Shown: positions 33,456 to 42,167, numbered from the stretch's first letter. The stretch is 64,000 nucleotides of DNA from Chloroflexota bacterium (GCA_028875655.1 JAPPCX010000116.1:1-64000), one strand, 5' to 3'. The notes: generated by a model not told the origin, from the letters alone. Made by a program: numbers and translations.

Positions 33456-34352
33456 CTACGTGGGCAACAATCCCGACGCGAACAGCTCGTCGGGGAGTTG
33501 GTTCACTGACGCGGCAATTTCCTCCAAGTCTGACGGCGGTTCCGCCAGCGTCTTGGCAACCTTGTCGTTTAGAAACCCGTGCATTTCAGTCAATGGTCGG
33601 TTGTTTCTGATTTGAATAAAGCCGACTTGATTATTCTCGGCGGTTTGACGAGCGTTGGAACGGGGTCCAATTTGGTCAAATATCACCATGCCGCCGGTTC
33701 CCACGCGGGTGATTTTGTCCTCAATAACCTCCTGATTCCCCCGTTCAATCAGTCCCATCTCTACCCTGATACGCCCACGCCGGCTGGCGATTTCCACGTC
33801 GATTTCCCGAGGCACTTCCGCATCTCTTTGCATATTCAGCCAGAAATCGGTTCCTTCTTCCAAGCCCAAGATAGTAAGTCCGGCGCGCAGAAAGGCCCTC
33901 TCAAGCGTTTTGCCCGCCGTTGATTTCCGCGAGCCGCGTATGGTTAACGTAGCAGCGCCCGCCCAAAGCATTAGCATCCCATCATCAAACGAACCCTCAG
34001 GATAGCCCGCGCTGAGCTCCCTAACGTGCCGCGCTACTTCCTCTAGGTAATCCAGCCGTTCATCCCTGCGGATGCCCAAGTTCTGAGCCGTCTTGTTGGT
34101 CAGGCCAAGCAGCCACCATGCCAAATCGTTCCCGGCGGTGTCTAGCTCGTCCTTGATCGCGGCCATCCATTCCCCATGGCCGGCGTCAACCGGCAACCGC
34201 TGCCGAACTGCCGCCAACTGCTGGTAAGCGTCCAGTAACTGGTTCCGGGTCTGTCCTTCAGTGTACAAACGATAGTTGTAACCTTGGAACAGCGCCGTCA
34301 CTATCTGCCGCACTCCCTCGGCAGAGTTGAGGTCATACAGGTTCGGCGTCAC
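33456..34352 (-). CDS. type II restriction endonuclease (CfrBI-like)
   Basis: The 298-residue protein follows a DNA methyltransferase gene and overlaps it by 20 bp. Its C-terminal third holds a PD-(D/E)XK-like nuclease core: REIDVEIASRRGRIRVEMGLIERGNQEVIEDK, in which the Asp/Glu of EIDVEI and the E of VEMG are candidate metal ligands (first 20 residues shown in parts only). The N-terminal region is helical. I associate it with the CfrBI family of restriction enzymes from overall pattern; recognition sequence is not predictable from sequence alone. The GTG at 34352 is chosen because it gives VTPNLYDLNSAEG and overlaps the methyltransferase stop. Together the pair forms a restriction-modification system. 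Confidence 0.7.
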   Translation of the reverse strand: MTPNLYDLNSAEGVRQIVTALFQGYNYRLYTEGQTRNQLLDAYQQLAAVRQRLPVDAGHGEWMAAIKDELDTAGNDLAWWLLGLTNKTAQNLGIRRDERLDYLEEVARHVRELSAGYPEGSFDDGMLMLWAGAATLTIRGSRKSTAGKTLERAFLRAGLTILGLEEGTDFWLNMQRDAEVPREIDVEIASRRGRIRVEMGLIERGNQEVIEDKITRVGTGGMVIFDQIGPRSNARQTAENNQVGFIQIRNNRPLTEMHGFLNDKVAKTLAEPPSDLEEIAASVNQLPDELFASGLLPT

Positions 34353-35499
34353 GCTCCGCGCTCCAGTAATACTGTAGGTCGTCGAAGTCCACCGCAGCAT
34401 TGAAGCCGAACTGCCCCAACTCCCGGCGCATCGTCTCAAAATAATCCGCGCGCTTTTCTACCACCACGAAGCGGCGTCCCATGGTGGCGGCAACTCGTCC
34501 CACCGTCCCCGTGCCGGCGAACGGGTCCAGCACGCAGTCACCCTCGAAGGAGTAATACCGTATCACTCGGCTCACCAATTCGTCCGGAAACACAGCCGGG
34601 TGCGCCTTGTGGCTGGACGGGGTTATGTCCCAAACGTTCGTCTTGTCATAATCCCCCAGTATCAGCGAATTCTCCACTGCCTCCGGGTCGGGATGATTGC
34701 GCAAGTTCCAGTCAATCAGCCGGTCGGTTTTCTTGCGATACACCAGCACGTACTCCGTAACTGTCACCGGCTTGTACTGCAATGGCTGGCGGTCGGCGGC
34801 GAAGCGTCGTCCCCGGCCCAGGTGCCAGCCCGCGCCCTCGGGCTTCCGCCAGATAATGTCGTCAATGAACTCAAAGCCTATTTCGTTCAGTATGGGATGT
34901 AGGTCAAAGGGAATGGGCAGCCGCCTGCTGGCCGTGCTGCGAGACGTTCGCCGCACCAGCACTGGCGATACGTTCACCACCAGGAACCGCCCTTCGGCCA
35001 GCACGTCGTGGCACGCCGCAAAGACCTCACCCAGAAATGCCAGGTAGGACGGATAGTCAACGTACTCTGCGCACTCTATCTTGGCGTTGAAGTAAGGCGG
35101 CGACGTAAAAACCAGTTGCGCGCTGTCCGGCGGAAACTCCGCCAGCGCCGGGCGGCAGTCGCCGAGTACGGCTTTGTTGGGAATCGGCGGGAAAGCGATG
35201 CGGGACTTTCTTCCATCGCGTTGGGGCCGGTGCTCGTGGCGTTGCTGACGCAACCGCTCGGCCACCATGGTCGGCGCGGGTGCACGGTAAATCTCGCCGT
35301 TCGCGTCAACCTGAATTTCACCCACCGGCTGACTGGGAGTTGATTCCGACACCAGTGCCACCCGCCATAGGCCAAGCCGTTCATCCCACTCCGGCAACCC
35401 CAGGGCAAGCCGGCCTCCATCCTCGCCGGGCATCCACTCCCACAGCCAGCTTTGAGCTAGCCCGCGCACGTCGTCCGTCAACAATTTCTCACCAATCAT
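34333..35499 (-). CDS. site-specific DNA methyltransferase of a type II R-M system
   Basis: The 388-residue protein has an N-terminal domain of about 110 residues that is not recognised, then an N6_N4_Mtase catalytic domain. Motif IV is TSPPYF (SPPY suggests N4-cytosine or N6-adenine methylation) and comes before motif I DPFAGTGTVG near the C-terminus, the beta-class order. GDCRPALAEFPPDSAQLVF precedes motif IV. It protects host DNA from the restriction enzyme encoded just downstream. The ATG at 35499 is a reasoned choice; the frame stays open to 35610 and no strong ribosome-binding site decides it. Confidence 0.85.
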   Translation of the reverse strand: MIGEKLLTDDVRGLAQSWLWEWMPGEDGGRLALGLPEWDERLGLWRVALVSESTPSQPVGEIQVDANGEIYRAPAPTMVAERLRQQRHEHRPQRDGRKSRIAFPPIPNKAVLGDCRPALAEFPPDSAQLVFTSPPYFNAKIECAEYVDYPSYLAFLGEVFAACHDVLAEGRFLVVNVSPVLVRRTSRSTASRRLPIPFDLHPILNEIGFEFIDDIIWRKPEGAGWHLGRGRRFAADRQPLQYKPVTVTEYVLVYRKKTDRLIDWNLRNHPDPEAVENSLILGDYDKTNVWDITPSSHKAHPAVFPDELVSRVIRYYSFEGDCVLDPFAGTGTVGRVAATMGRRFVVVEKRADYFETMRRELGQFGFNAAVDFDDLQYYWSAERDAEPV

Positions 35500-35610
35500 G
35501 CCGCAATTGTCGCAGGTAGCCGCCACCTTCTGCAAGGACCGGTTGTCACCAGTCTGGGGCCTTGCGTTTGTCCCCGTCTCGATAGCCGATTCGCCTCTGG
35601 CGGGCGGCAA

Positions 35611-35896
35611 TACACTGACACTTCCCCCTTGCCCTCGTAATTAACATATCTGTATCATGATAACCGGGCCTCAATCCATCCTGCGACCCAGGCCCCGATC
35701 CATCCAGTGCCCGCGTCCAAACAGTGCAATTACCCTCCCCTCAGGTCCTCTCACCTAACCTGCCAAATTCCCTTAAATCCCCCATCAGACCGCTCAATCC
35801 GACCCTGTTTCACCCCCAATCCACGATCAACCTCTACTCAAACGGAAGGAAATGAGCGGAAAATCGCCTTTTTTCCCCTCCCGCTATAATCACCGT
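35611..35896. other. intergenic region, C-rich on the plus strand, with -10 element at 35885-35890
   Basis: No gene is seen between the R-M system and glycerate kinase. A short AT-rich patch lies at 35640-35660 (possible minus-strand promoter for the methyltransferase). From about 35730 to 35845 the plus strand is strikingly poor in G and rich in C and T, a strand asymmetry not seen in other gaps. TATAAT at 35885-35890 ends 6 bp before the glycerate kinase ATG, so that transcript would be leaderless. Confidence 0.6.
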
Positions 35897-37048
35897 ATGC
35901 CCTTCCGCATCGTCATCGCTCCCCAGGCGTTCAAGCAGAGCGTCTCCGCCCGTGCCGCAGCAGTCGCTATTCAGAAAGGAGTTTTGCGGGCGGTTCCGGA
36001 TGCCGAAACCGTCCTGATTCCGGTGGCCGACGGTGGCGACGGCACCCTTGCCGCCCTCATCGACACCACCGGTGGGCGCTACTTCACCGCTCAAGTCGCC
36101 GGCCCGTTGGGAGATGCCATCCCGGCGCAGTGGGGAGTCATGAGCGACGGCGAAACGGCTGTGATCGAGATGGCCCTGGCGTCCGGCCTCGCCCTGATCT
36201 CGGACCATCGCCGGGACCCCCGCACGGCCAGCACCTACGGCACGGGCCAACTGATGGGCGTGGCCCTGGACGCCGGCTATACCCGAATCATCGTGGGACT
36301 CGGCGGCAGCGCCACCAACGACGGTGGAACCGGCATGGCCTCCGCGCTGGGCGCGCGATTCGTGGACGCTGCCGGCGAGGCGCTACCGCCCGGAGGCGCG
36401 GCGCTGGCCAATCTGCACGCCATTGACACTTCCGGCCTCCACCCTGGCCTCGCCGGCGCCACCATCATAGGCGCAACCGACGTTACCAATCCCTTGTGCG
36501 GCGCAACCGGCGCGTCGGCCATCTTCGGCCCTCAGAAGGGGGCGACTCCCGAAATGGTACAGGAACTTGACGGCTGCCTCGGCAACCTGGCCCGCGTAAT
36601 CCAATCCGAGCTCGGTATTGACGTGCTGTACACCCCCGGCTCCGGCGCGGCCGGAGGGCTGGGCGCGGGCCTCATCGCATTCACCAACTGCGAGCTTCGT
36701 TCCGGCATCGACATGGTGTGCGACGCCCTGGACTTTGATCGCCACGCCGCAACCGCCGACCTGGTGATTACCGGCGAGGGGCGCGCCGACCGTTCCACCG
36801 CCTTTGACAAAGCCCCCGTGGGCATTGCCCGGCGCAGCCGGGCTTTCGGGGTTCCCACCCTGCTCCTGGCCGGCAGCCTGGGCGAGGGTTACGACGCGCT
36901 ATACCAACACGGCATCGACGCCATCATCCCCATCGCCGAAGAACCGGCCACCCTGGAAGCCAGCCTGCAAAACGGCGCCGAGCTGCTGGAACGCGCCGCC
37001 GAACGCGCCCTCCGCCTCTACAACCTGGGCCGTTCTCGCTCATCCTGA
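35897..37048 (+). CDS. glycerate kinase (GckA/GarK family)
   Basis: The 383-residue protein matches the GarK/GlxK family that phosphorylates D-glycerate: RIVIAPQAFKQSVSARAAA at the N-terminus, IPVADGGDGTLAALI, the glycine-rich IIVGLGGSATNDGGTGMASALG (in part), GATDVTNPLCG, GSGAAGGLGAGL and ITGEGRADRSTAFDKAPVG near the end. The ATG at 35897 is used because a -10 box (TATAAT) lies 6 bp upstream and family similarity starts there. It overlaps the SRPBCC gene by one base (TGATG), so the two are coupled. The product links glycolate/glycerate metabolism to glycolysis. Confidence 0.9.
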   Translation: MPFRIVIAPQAFKQSVSARAAAVAIQKGVLRAVPDAETVLIPVADGGDGTLAALIDTTGGRYFTAQVAGPLGDAIPAQWGVMSDGETAVIEMALASGLALISDHRRDPRTASTYGTGQLMGVALDAGYTRIIVGLGGSATNDGGTGMASALGARFVDAAGEALPPGGAALANLHAIDTSGLHPGLAGATIIGATDVTNPLCGATGASAIFGPQKGATPEMVQELDGCLGNLARVIQSELGIDVLYTPGSGAAGGLGAGLIAFTNCELRSGIDMVCDALDFDRHAATADLVITGEGRADRSTAFDKAPVGIARRSRAFGVPTLLLAGSLGEGYDALYQHGIDAIIPIAEEPATLEASLQNGAELLERAAERALRLYNLGRSRSS

Positions 37049-37488
37049 TGCCCTTCACCCTGGAAAGCAGCCAATGGCTCCCACGCCCGCCGGAAGAAAT
37101 CTTCCCTTTCTACTCTGACGCGTTCCGTTTGGAGGAGTTAACCCCGCCCCTGTTGCATTTCCACGTGGTCACGCCGCCACCAATCGAGATGCGATCCGGC
37201 GTGGAGATCGACTACCGGCTGCGGCTGCACGGCATACCCATGGGATGGCGCAGCCGCATCACCGCGTGGGAGCCTCCCCATCGGTTCGTGGATGAGCAGG
37301 TCAGGGGGCCATACCGCCTCTGGCGGCATGAGCACACTTTCATCCCGCAGGACGACGGGACGCTGGTCAGGGATGTCGTAGAGTACGATATGCTCGGCGG
37401 CTGGCTGGCCGATAAACTGCTGGTGCGCCGCGACCTGTGCCGCATTTTCGCCTATCGCCAGGAACGGCTTGCCGAGATCTTCGCCTGA
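37048..37488 (+). CDS. SRPBCC family protein
   Basis: The 146-residue protein has the START/Bet v1-like ligand-binding pattern: SSQWLPRPPEEIFPFYSDAFRLEELTPP (start), IDYRLRLHGIPMGWRSRITAWEPPHRFVDEQ (middle) and ending in a long C-terminal helix (each quoted in parts of under 20 residues: EEIFPFYSDAFRLEEL, GWRSRITAWEPPHRFVDEQ). Such domains bind hydrophobic ligands or act as aromatase/cyclase-like proteins. The ATG shares its A with the glycerate kinase stop. Function unknown. Confidence 0.8.
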   Translation: MPFTLESSQWLPRPPEEIFPFYSDAFRLEELTPPLLHFHVVTPPPIEMRSGVEIDYRLRLHGIPMGWRSRITAWEPPHRFVDEQVRGPYRLWRHEHTFIPQDDGTLVRDVVEYDMLGGWLADKLLVRRDLCRIFAYRQERLAEIFA

Positions 37489-37493
37489 ATTAG

Positions 37494-37895
37494 TCAGGTT
37501 ATCCGCTCGCCAACGAACCGCACCACGATGCCAGCCAATTCGATGGCGCGTTCGGCGTCAACGTCGTCAAACGCCTCTGCCGGTATCCCGCTGGGCAGAT
37601 AGGTCGGATAGCGTGTGATGTCGTAGTACTTGTCCAGTTGGCGCGCCTCCGCCTTGATGGTGTCGAAGAACATCTCAAAGATCTTGGCGTCTTCGCAAAG
37701 GTCAATCAGCGAGCTACCCCAGACATCCTCCGCTCCCCGGCGGTACAAGTACGCCTTCACCGCCTTTTCAGCGGCCTGATGGCACAGGAAACAGGCCACG
37801 TTGTACCGTTCGCCCTGGCGGTTAAAAGCCGCGTCCTCAAGGTCGCGTTCCGCCTGCCGGAACCAACGAGCGCCTTCCGCAGCGAAATCAGGCAT
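37494..37895 (-). CDS. HEPN domain protein, toxin-like partner of an MNT pair
   Basis: The 133-residue helical protein is a HEPN domain: [21 protein letters not shown], then [24 protein letters not shown]. Minimal HEPN proteins paired with MNT nucleotidyltransferases form toxin-antitoxin modules in which the HEPN protein is an RNase with an Rx4-6H motif near its C-terminus. That motif is not obvious here (C-terminus [13 protein letters not shown]), so RNase activity is doubtful. The ATG at 37895 overlaps the MNT stop by 8 bp. The pair lies at the end of the lutABC transcript. Confidence 0.8.
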   Translation of the reverse strand: MPDFAAEGARWFRQAERDLEDAAFNRQGERYNVACFLCHQAAEKAVKAYLYRRGAEDVWGSSLIDLCEDAKIFEMFFDTIKAEARQLDKYYDITRYPTYLPSGIPAEAFDDVDAERAIELAGIVVRFVGERIT

Positions 37896-38229
37896 CAAAA
37901 ACCACCCTTCCTTGTTTGCAGGCCGAATACAGGGCCGGCAACGTTTCTTGCAGTTGATCAAACTCCTCGGGCGTATAAACCTGGTAGGTCATACCCACCT
38001 GGGCGTCCAGGTGGTACGAGAAGAAATCCGCCCGTCTTCCGAATGGTCGGTCCGTATCGTGGACGAAAATGAAATCCAGCGTGCTCGAAGGCGAGATGTC
38101 GCCACTCACAAAATCCCCGATCAGGATAGCCTTCTCGATTCCCAGCGTGGGGAAAACGTCCATGGTCTCCGACAGTTGCTGCTCCAGCATCTGGCGGCGA
38201 AATTGTATAAACCCCACGCGCATCGGCAT
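37888..38229 (-). CDS. MNT-like nucleotidyltransferase-fold protein with degenerate active site
   Basis: The 113-residue protein aligns with minimal nucleotidyltransferases of HEPN-MNT pairs. The usual core GSxxRGxxxxxSDxDLxV appears as [19 protein letters not shown]: Ser of the GS motif is Asp, and the first of the two catalytic Asp is Thr. A normal AMPylating or nucleotidyl-transfer activity is therefore unlikely. It may still bind the HEPN partner. GAGGA lies 7 nt before the ATG at 38229, and only 3 bp separate it from the lutC stop, so it is translated from the lut transcript. Confidence 0.72.
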   Translation of the reverse strand: MPMRVGFIQFRRQMLEQQLSETMDVFPTLGIEKAILIGDFVSGDISPSSTLDFIFVHDTDRPFGRRADFFSYHLDAQVGMTYQVYTPEEFDQLQETLPALYSACKQGRVVFDA

Positions 38230-38232
38230 TTT

Positions 38233-38997
38233 CTATTCCTCGTCCAGCAACACCATGTGGACCTCGCGCGGGCCATGCACACCCACCACAATGGTCTGCT
38301 CAATGTCCGCGGTGCGGCTGGGCCCCGTGATGAAATTCAGGTAGCTGCCCATGTCACCGTTGCCTCGCGCCGCGTTTTGATGAAACTCCAGACGCCGCAG
38401 CGCGAACAGGTCGTCCAGCGTGTCCAGGATGTCTTGCGGGCGCACAATCGCCACGTGTACCGGAGGCACTACAGACACCAGCCGACTCAGGCCCTGACGC
38501 GGCAGCACGATCACCGACCCGGTCTCTGCGATAGCATAGTCCGCTCCCGTGATGCCCATGCCGGATTCAGCGAGCCGTCTCCGCACCGCTTCCCGGCAGT
38601 CCGGGCCGTGGTACACGACCGGCCAGCACATCGCGCCGACGCCGGCCAGTGCAGCGTCAATCGGGACGCTTTCAAACACCGCTTGTTCCGACCTGGCAAC
38701 CGAGGTCGCGCCCAGTTGCTTCGCCAGCGACACAACATAATCCAGCGCTTCTTCAACTCCGCCGCATCGCGCCACGTTCCAGCCACGCAGAGCCGCAGTT
38801 TCGCTCAATCGGCGCGACAAGTCCGGCAGCTCGCGCGCCACTCGTTCGCGCACCGTCTCGGCCCGTTCGGTCAGTGCGGCCAGGTCATCCTGCAACGGCG
38901 CATACGGACTGGCCGGTGGCTCATCCGCGCGCCCCAAGGCCTCGCGCACCGAGGCCAGGAATTCAGCGGTTGGGATACCGATATTGACCATGCTCAT
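38233..38997 (-). CDS. lutC: LUD-domain protein LutC (lactate utilisation)
   Basis: The 254-residue protein is the LutC/YkgG subunit of the LutABC complex that oxidises L-lactate to pyruvate. LUD-domain features are YVVSLAKQLGATSVARSEQAV, MGITGADYAIAETGSVIVLPRQGLSRLVS (first part) and the C-terminal GPSRTADIEQTIVVGVHGPRE (in part). The GPSxTADIE segment is characteristic of LutC. It lies 45 bp downstream of lutB and 3 bp upstream of the MNT gene on one minus-strand operon. Confidence 0.9.
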   Translation of the reverse strand: MSMVNIGIPTAEFLASVREALGRADEPPASPYAPLQDDLAALTERAETVRERVARELPDLSRRLSETAALRGWNVARCGGVEEALDYVVSLAKQLGATSVARSEQAVFESVPIDAALAGVGAMCWPVVYHGPDCREAVRRRLAESGMGITGADYAIAETGSVIVLPRQGLSRLVSVVPPVHVAIVRPQDILDTLDDLFALRRLEFHQNAARGNGDMGSYLNFITGPSRTADIEQTIVVGVHGPREVHMVLLDEE

Positions 38998-39042
38998 CGC
39001 AAATGCTACTTATTGGGATACCTTTGTTCCGGCCATAATTCT

Positions 39043-40488
39043 TCAGTTTCCGCCTTTGGACAGCTCATCACGCCACCGATCCCGGAAGCTCCGACCCGCC
39101 GGAACCGGCAAATCCCTGGCGCGGGTCCACCTGGAAACCAAAGGCAGCCGGGTTTGCCGGATTTTGCCCGACCGGGCCAGCGGCGCGGTCAACGCACGTC
39201 CTACCAGTCTGCCCAGCCGCAACAGCCAGGGACTCGACATAACGGTGGCGAAACCCTGGGCCAGCGCTTTATCGGTATCCGAGACGGTTCGCTGGTTAGT
39301 GTCGTCGCTTTCCGCCTGCTGGCGCCGCAGGTGCAGCAGCATCCGCGGGATGTTGATCTGCACTGGACAGGCGTCCCGGCACGCGCCGCACAACGTGGAT
39401 GCGTTGGGCAGGTCTTTGGCCTGCGCCACTCCGACCAGGCCCGGCGTTACAATGGAGCCAATCGGCCCCGGATACACCCACCCGTAGGCGTGGCCGCCCA
39501 CTCGCTGGTAAATCGGGCATACGTTGAGGCAGGCCCCGCACCGGATGCAGTACAGCGATTCCCGCAGCGCGGGATCCTGCAGCAGGCGGCTGCGCCCGTT
39601 ATCGACGATGACCAGGTGAAATTCCTCCGGCCCGTCCTCGTCGTCCGCCCGCCTCGGCCCCGTCACCATGCTCATGTACGACGTGATGCGCTGCCCCGTG
39701 GCAGAGCGGGGCAGCAGCCGCAGAAACACCGCCAGGTCCTGCAACGACGGGATCACTTTCTCCATGCCGGCCAGGCCCACGTGAATGCGCGGCGCCGACG
39801 TGCAGAGCCGGCCGTTCCCCTCGTTAGTGATGATGACCAGTGATCCGGTTTCCGCGACCAGGAAGTTGGCTCCGCTGATCCCCATGTCCGCTTCCAGGAA
39901 CTTCTGCCGCAAGGCTACCCGGGCGATCCGCGCCATTTCCTCAATGTCCTCGGAATAGGGCACGCCTAGTTGTTCCGCGAAGAGCTGGGCTACCTGCCCA
40001 CGGGTCTTGTGCAGGGCCGGCGCCACCAGGTGCGACGGCGTTTCCTCGGCCAGTTGGATGATGTACTCGCCCAGGTCGGTCTCGAATACGTCGATCCCTT
40101 GCTCCTCCAGAACGTGGTTCAGACCCAACTCCTCGGAGACCATTGACTTGCTCTTGGTGACCGTTCTGACACCCTGTTGGCGGGCAATCTCGGACACGAT
40201 GGCATTGGCCTGTGCCGCGTCCCGCGCGAAATGCGCCTGCCCGCCGGCGGCCCGGACGTTGCGTTCCAGCATCGCCAGGTAGTAGTCAAGGTGGGCGATG
40301 GTGTGTTCTTTGATGCTGCGGGCCTGCTGACGCCAGTCCTCCCACACGTCCTCGGTCACTTCGGCTATCGCTTCCCGGCGCGTGCCGTCGAACCCGCTGC
40401 CGGCGCGGCGCAACGCCTGCCGCAACTGCTCATCACGCACCGCCGCCTGGGACGCCGGCACGAATTCGCGGGTTGCCACCTCCGCCAT
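39043..40488 (-). CDS. lutB: iron-sulfur protein LutB (lactate utilisation)
   Basis: The 481-residue protein joins an LUD domain (residues about 70-310, with VTKSKSMVSEELGLN, ADMGISGANFLVAETGSLVIITNEGNGRL in part, MVTGPRRADDEDGPEE in part) to a ferredoxin-like 2x[4Fe-4S] region. The clusters are CIRCGACLNVCPIYQRVGGHAY and LCGACRDACPVQINIPRMLL. A DUF3390-like C-terminus follows. It is the electron-transfer subunit of LutABC. The gene is 3 bp after lutA and translationally coupled. Confidence 0.92.
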   Translation of the reverse strand: MAEVATREFVPASQAAVRDEQLRQALRRAGSGFDGTRREAIAEVTEDVWEDWRQQARSIKEHTIAHLDYYLAMLERNVRAAGGQAHFARDAAQANAIVSEIARQQGVRTVTKSKSMVSEELGLNHVLEEQGIDVFETDLGEYIIQLAEETPSHLVAPALHKTRGQVAQLFAEQLGVPYSEDIEEMARIARVALRQKFLEADMGISGANFLVAETGSLVIITNEGNGRLCTSAPRIHVGLAGMEKVIPSLQDLAVFLRLLPRSATGQRITSYMSMVTGPRRADDEDGPEEFHLVIVDNGRSRLLQDPALRESLYCIRCGACLNVCPIYQRVGGHAYGWVYPGPIGSIVTPGLVGVAQAKDLPNASTLCGACRDACPVQINIPRMLLHLRRQQAESDDTNQRTVSDTDKALAQGFATVMSSPWLLRLGRLVGRALTAPLARSGKIRQTRLPLVSRWTRARDLPVPAGRSFRDRWRDELSKGGN

Positions 40489-40491
40489 CGG

Positions 40492-41301
40492 TCAGCCCTC
40501 GCCGCCGTCCAGGATCTGCGCAACGTGCTGGACCGAAACGGGCAGATTCTGCCGGCTGATTGCCCCGCCGATGTGCATCAGGCACCCCATGTCGCAGGCG
40601 GTTACGGTCTCGGCGCCGCTCTGCCGTATCGAGGCCAACTTGTCCGCCAGCATCTCCTCGGAAATATGCGGGTACTTGACGGCGAACGTCCCGCCGAATC
40701 CGCAACACTGCTCCGCGTCGGGCAGCTCCACCAGTTCCACGCTGCCGGCGTTGTTCAGCAACTGCTGCGGGGCCTCTCTTACTCGCATCTCGCGCAGGAG
40801 GTGGCACGACGGGTGATAAGTCACCGTTCGCGTCGCCGTCGGTCCGTCTGCCGGCAGTGTGTCCACACCCAGCACGTCGGTTAAAAATTCGGTGAATTCG
40901 TACACCCGGTCCCGCAGGGCCTCAGCGCGTTCCAGCAAGTCCGGGTCGTCCGCAAAGAGGTCCTCGTAAAACACCCGCAGCATCGCCCCGCACGAACCCG
41001 AGGGCACCACGACATACTCCGACCCGTCGAGGGCGTCCAGCGTGCGTATTGCCAGTTTCCTGGCTTCCTGCGTGAAACCGGAGTTGTACAGCGGCTGCCC
41101 GCAGCATGTCTGCCCTTCGGGAAAATCCACTTCCACCCCGCAGCGCCGCAGAACCCGCACCACGCTTACGCCCACTTCCGGGTGCAGTTGGTCGATGATG
41201 CAGGTGACAAAAAGGGATGCCCGGATGGGCGGCGGCTGGGTCAAAGCAATCTCCCGCGCAAATCGCCGGGCAAGGTTAGCAGAGCCACCCCATTCCGGCA
41301 A
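40492..41301 (-). CDS. lutA: (Fe-S)-binding protein LutA with two CCG domains
   Basis: The 269-residue protein has two cysteine-rich CCG domains as in heterodisulfide reductase subunit D and GlcF: the first with TCCGQPLYNSGFTQEARKLA and the second with YHPSCHLLREMRV and CCGFGGTFAVKYPHISEEM. It is the third LutABC subunit. The start is uncertain: family similarity starts at ASLFVTCIID (about residue 28), so the ATG at 41301 may be too early, but no better-supported codon was found. It begins the operon lutA-lutB-lutC-MNT-HEPN. Confidence 0.9.
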   Translation of the reverse strand: MPEWGGSANLARRFAREIALTQPPPIRASLFVTCIIDQLHPEVGVSVVRVLRRCGVEVDFPEGQTCCGQPLYNSGFTQEARKLAIRTLDALDGSEYVVVPSGSCGAMLRVFYEDLFADDPDLLERAEALRDRVYEFTEFLTDVLGVDTLPADGPTATRTVTYHPSCHLLREMRVREAPQQLLNNAGSVELVELPDAEQCCGFGGTFAVKYPHISEEMLADKLASIRQSGAETVTACDMGCLMHIGGAISRQNLPVSVQHVAQILDGGEG

Positions 41302-41342
41302 GGCAACCTCTACCCCCTGAGGTTGTGCAAAATAACCTCGTC

Positions 41343-41362
41343 ATTCCCGTGTAAGCGGGAAT
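41343..41362. repeat. ATTCCC-N8-GGGAAT palindrome upstream of lutA
   Basis: ATTCCCGTGTAAGCGGGAAT in the 109-bp divergent gap between lutA and the 231-residue hypothetical gene. Two positions of the usual centre are changed (GTGTAAGC). Confidence 0.9.
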
Positions 41363-41410
41363 CCAGTATCATACCTCCGATTACAACACGCCCGACCGGA
41401 GACCACCTCA

Positions 41411-42106
41411 ATGGCCGAAGAACTCACCAGGATCACCCGCCCCGCGGCCGGAAACTACCAGGGCAAGCGCAAGCTGCTGCTGGCTCCGTTGATTCAACTG
41501 CCCGTGCCTCCCGATGCGATGCCTCCGGAAGGCGCCGAGATCATGGCCCGGTATTGGGAACAGGTTGACGTTCAGGTGCGCGCCGTTCAGAACGCCCTGG
41601 GCAGCGTCAGACACGTGTATCACGAGAACACCCCCGAGGGCGGCGCCGACGGCCTGGGATACCTGGAAGCCAGCGGCCAAAGCAGCCACAACATCGTCAA
41701 GTCGCTGACGGAAGACGGCGCAACCCTGGAGTCCACCGAATCCATGGAAATCATGGCCGAATCCCTCGACCTGCAGCGCTGCCTGATGCAGCCACTGATG
41801 AGTCCGGCGGTTGCTAACCGGTTGCAGGAATGGTACGCCGAGGCCGCCCGCCGGCGCTACGAATTCATCGCCGAGGCCATCAACTCGACTTTGCCCGAGG
41901 ATGAAACCGGCCTGCTGCTGATCAACGAACGCCACCAGGTGCAGTTCCCGCCCGACCTGGAAGTAATTTACGTCGCCCCGCCGGCCCTGGACGAGTTCCG
42001 CCGCTGGCTCCAGAACTGGACCGAGCAACTGCAACGCGAGATGTCAGCCCCAACCGGTGATTCTGAATCCGAACTGCCCGCTCATGGTGAGCCTGTCGAA
42101 CCATGA
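41411..42106 (+). CDS. conserved-looking hypothetical protein ending in repeat-encoded residues
   Basis: The 231-residue soluble protein is not recognised. It is rich in Glu and Gln, with helical segments such as PEGAEIMARYWEQVDVQVRAV and EWYAEAARRRYEFIAEAINS, and NERHQVQFPPDLEVIYVAPPALDEF (in part) near the C-terminus. It lacks a signal peptide. Bases 42081-42106 belong to the dispersed GAGCCTGTCGAA repeat, which supplies the last residues AHGEPVEP and the stop codon, so the original C-terminus has been replaced or extended. It lies 62 bp before the DUF917 gene. Confidence 0.65.
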   Translation: MAEELTRITRPAAGNYQGKRKLLLAPLIQLPVPPDAMPPEGAEIMARYWEQVDVQVRAVQNALGSVRHVYHENTPEGGADGLGYLEASGQSSHNIVKSLTEDGATLESTESMEIMAESLDLQRCLMQPLMSPAVANRLQEWYAEAARRRYEFIAEAINSTLPEDETGLLLINERHQVQFPPDLEVIYVAPPALDEFRRWLQNWTEQLQREMSAPTGDSESELPAHGEPVEP

Positions 42107-42149
42107 TCCCGGCAAAAAGAAAGTCCTTCCACAAGCTCAGGACGAGCGG
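42081..42149. repeat. inverted pair of GAGCCTGTCGAA-type repeats
   Basis: CTCATGGTGAGCCTGTCGAA (from 42081) and, 24 bp later, the related sequence in opposite orientation CTTCCACAAGCTCAGGACGA (from 42125). The left copy encodes the C-terminus of the 231-residue protein; the right copy lies just before the DUF917 gene. Confidence 0.75.
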
Positions 42150-42167
42150 ATAAAGTCGATATTCGCC

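Noticed and set aside
32099-33610. 503-codon plus-strand open frame
   Set aside because: Antisense to the second M20 amidohydrolase; composition typical of a shadow frame.
37801-39843. 680-codon plus-strand open frame
   Set aside because: It is antisense to HEPN, MNT, lutC and lutB, all with strong motifs; the translation is Arg/His-rich without domain pattern. A GC-rich shadow frame.
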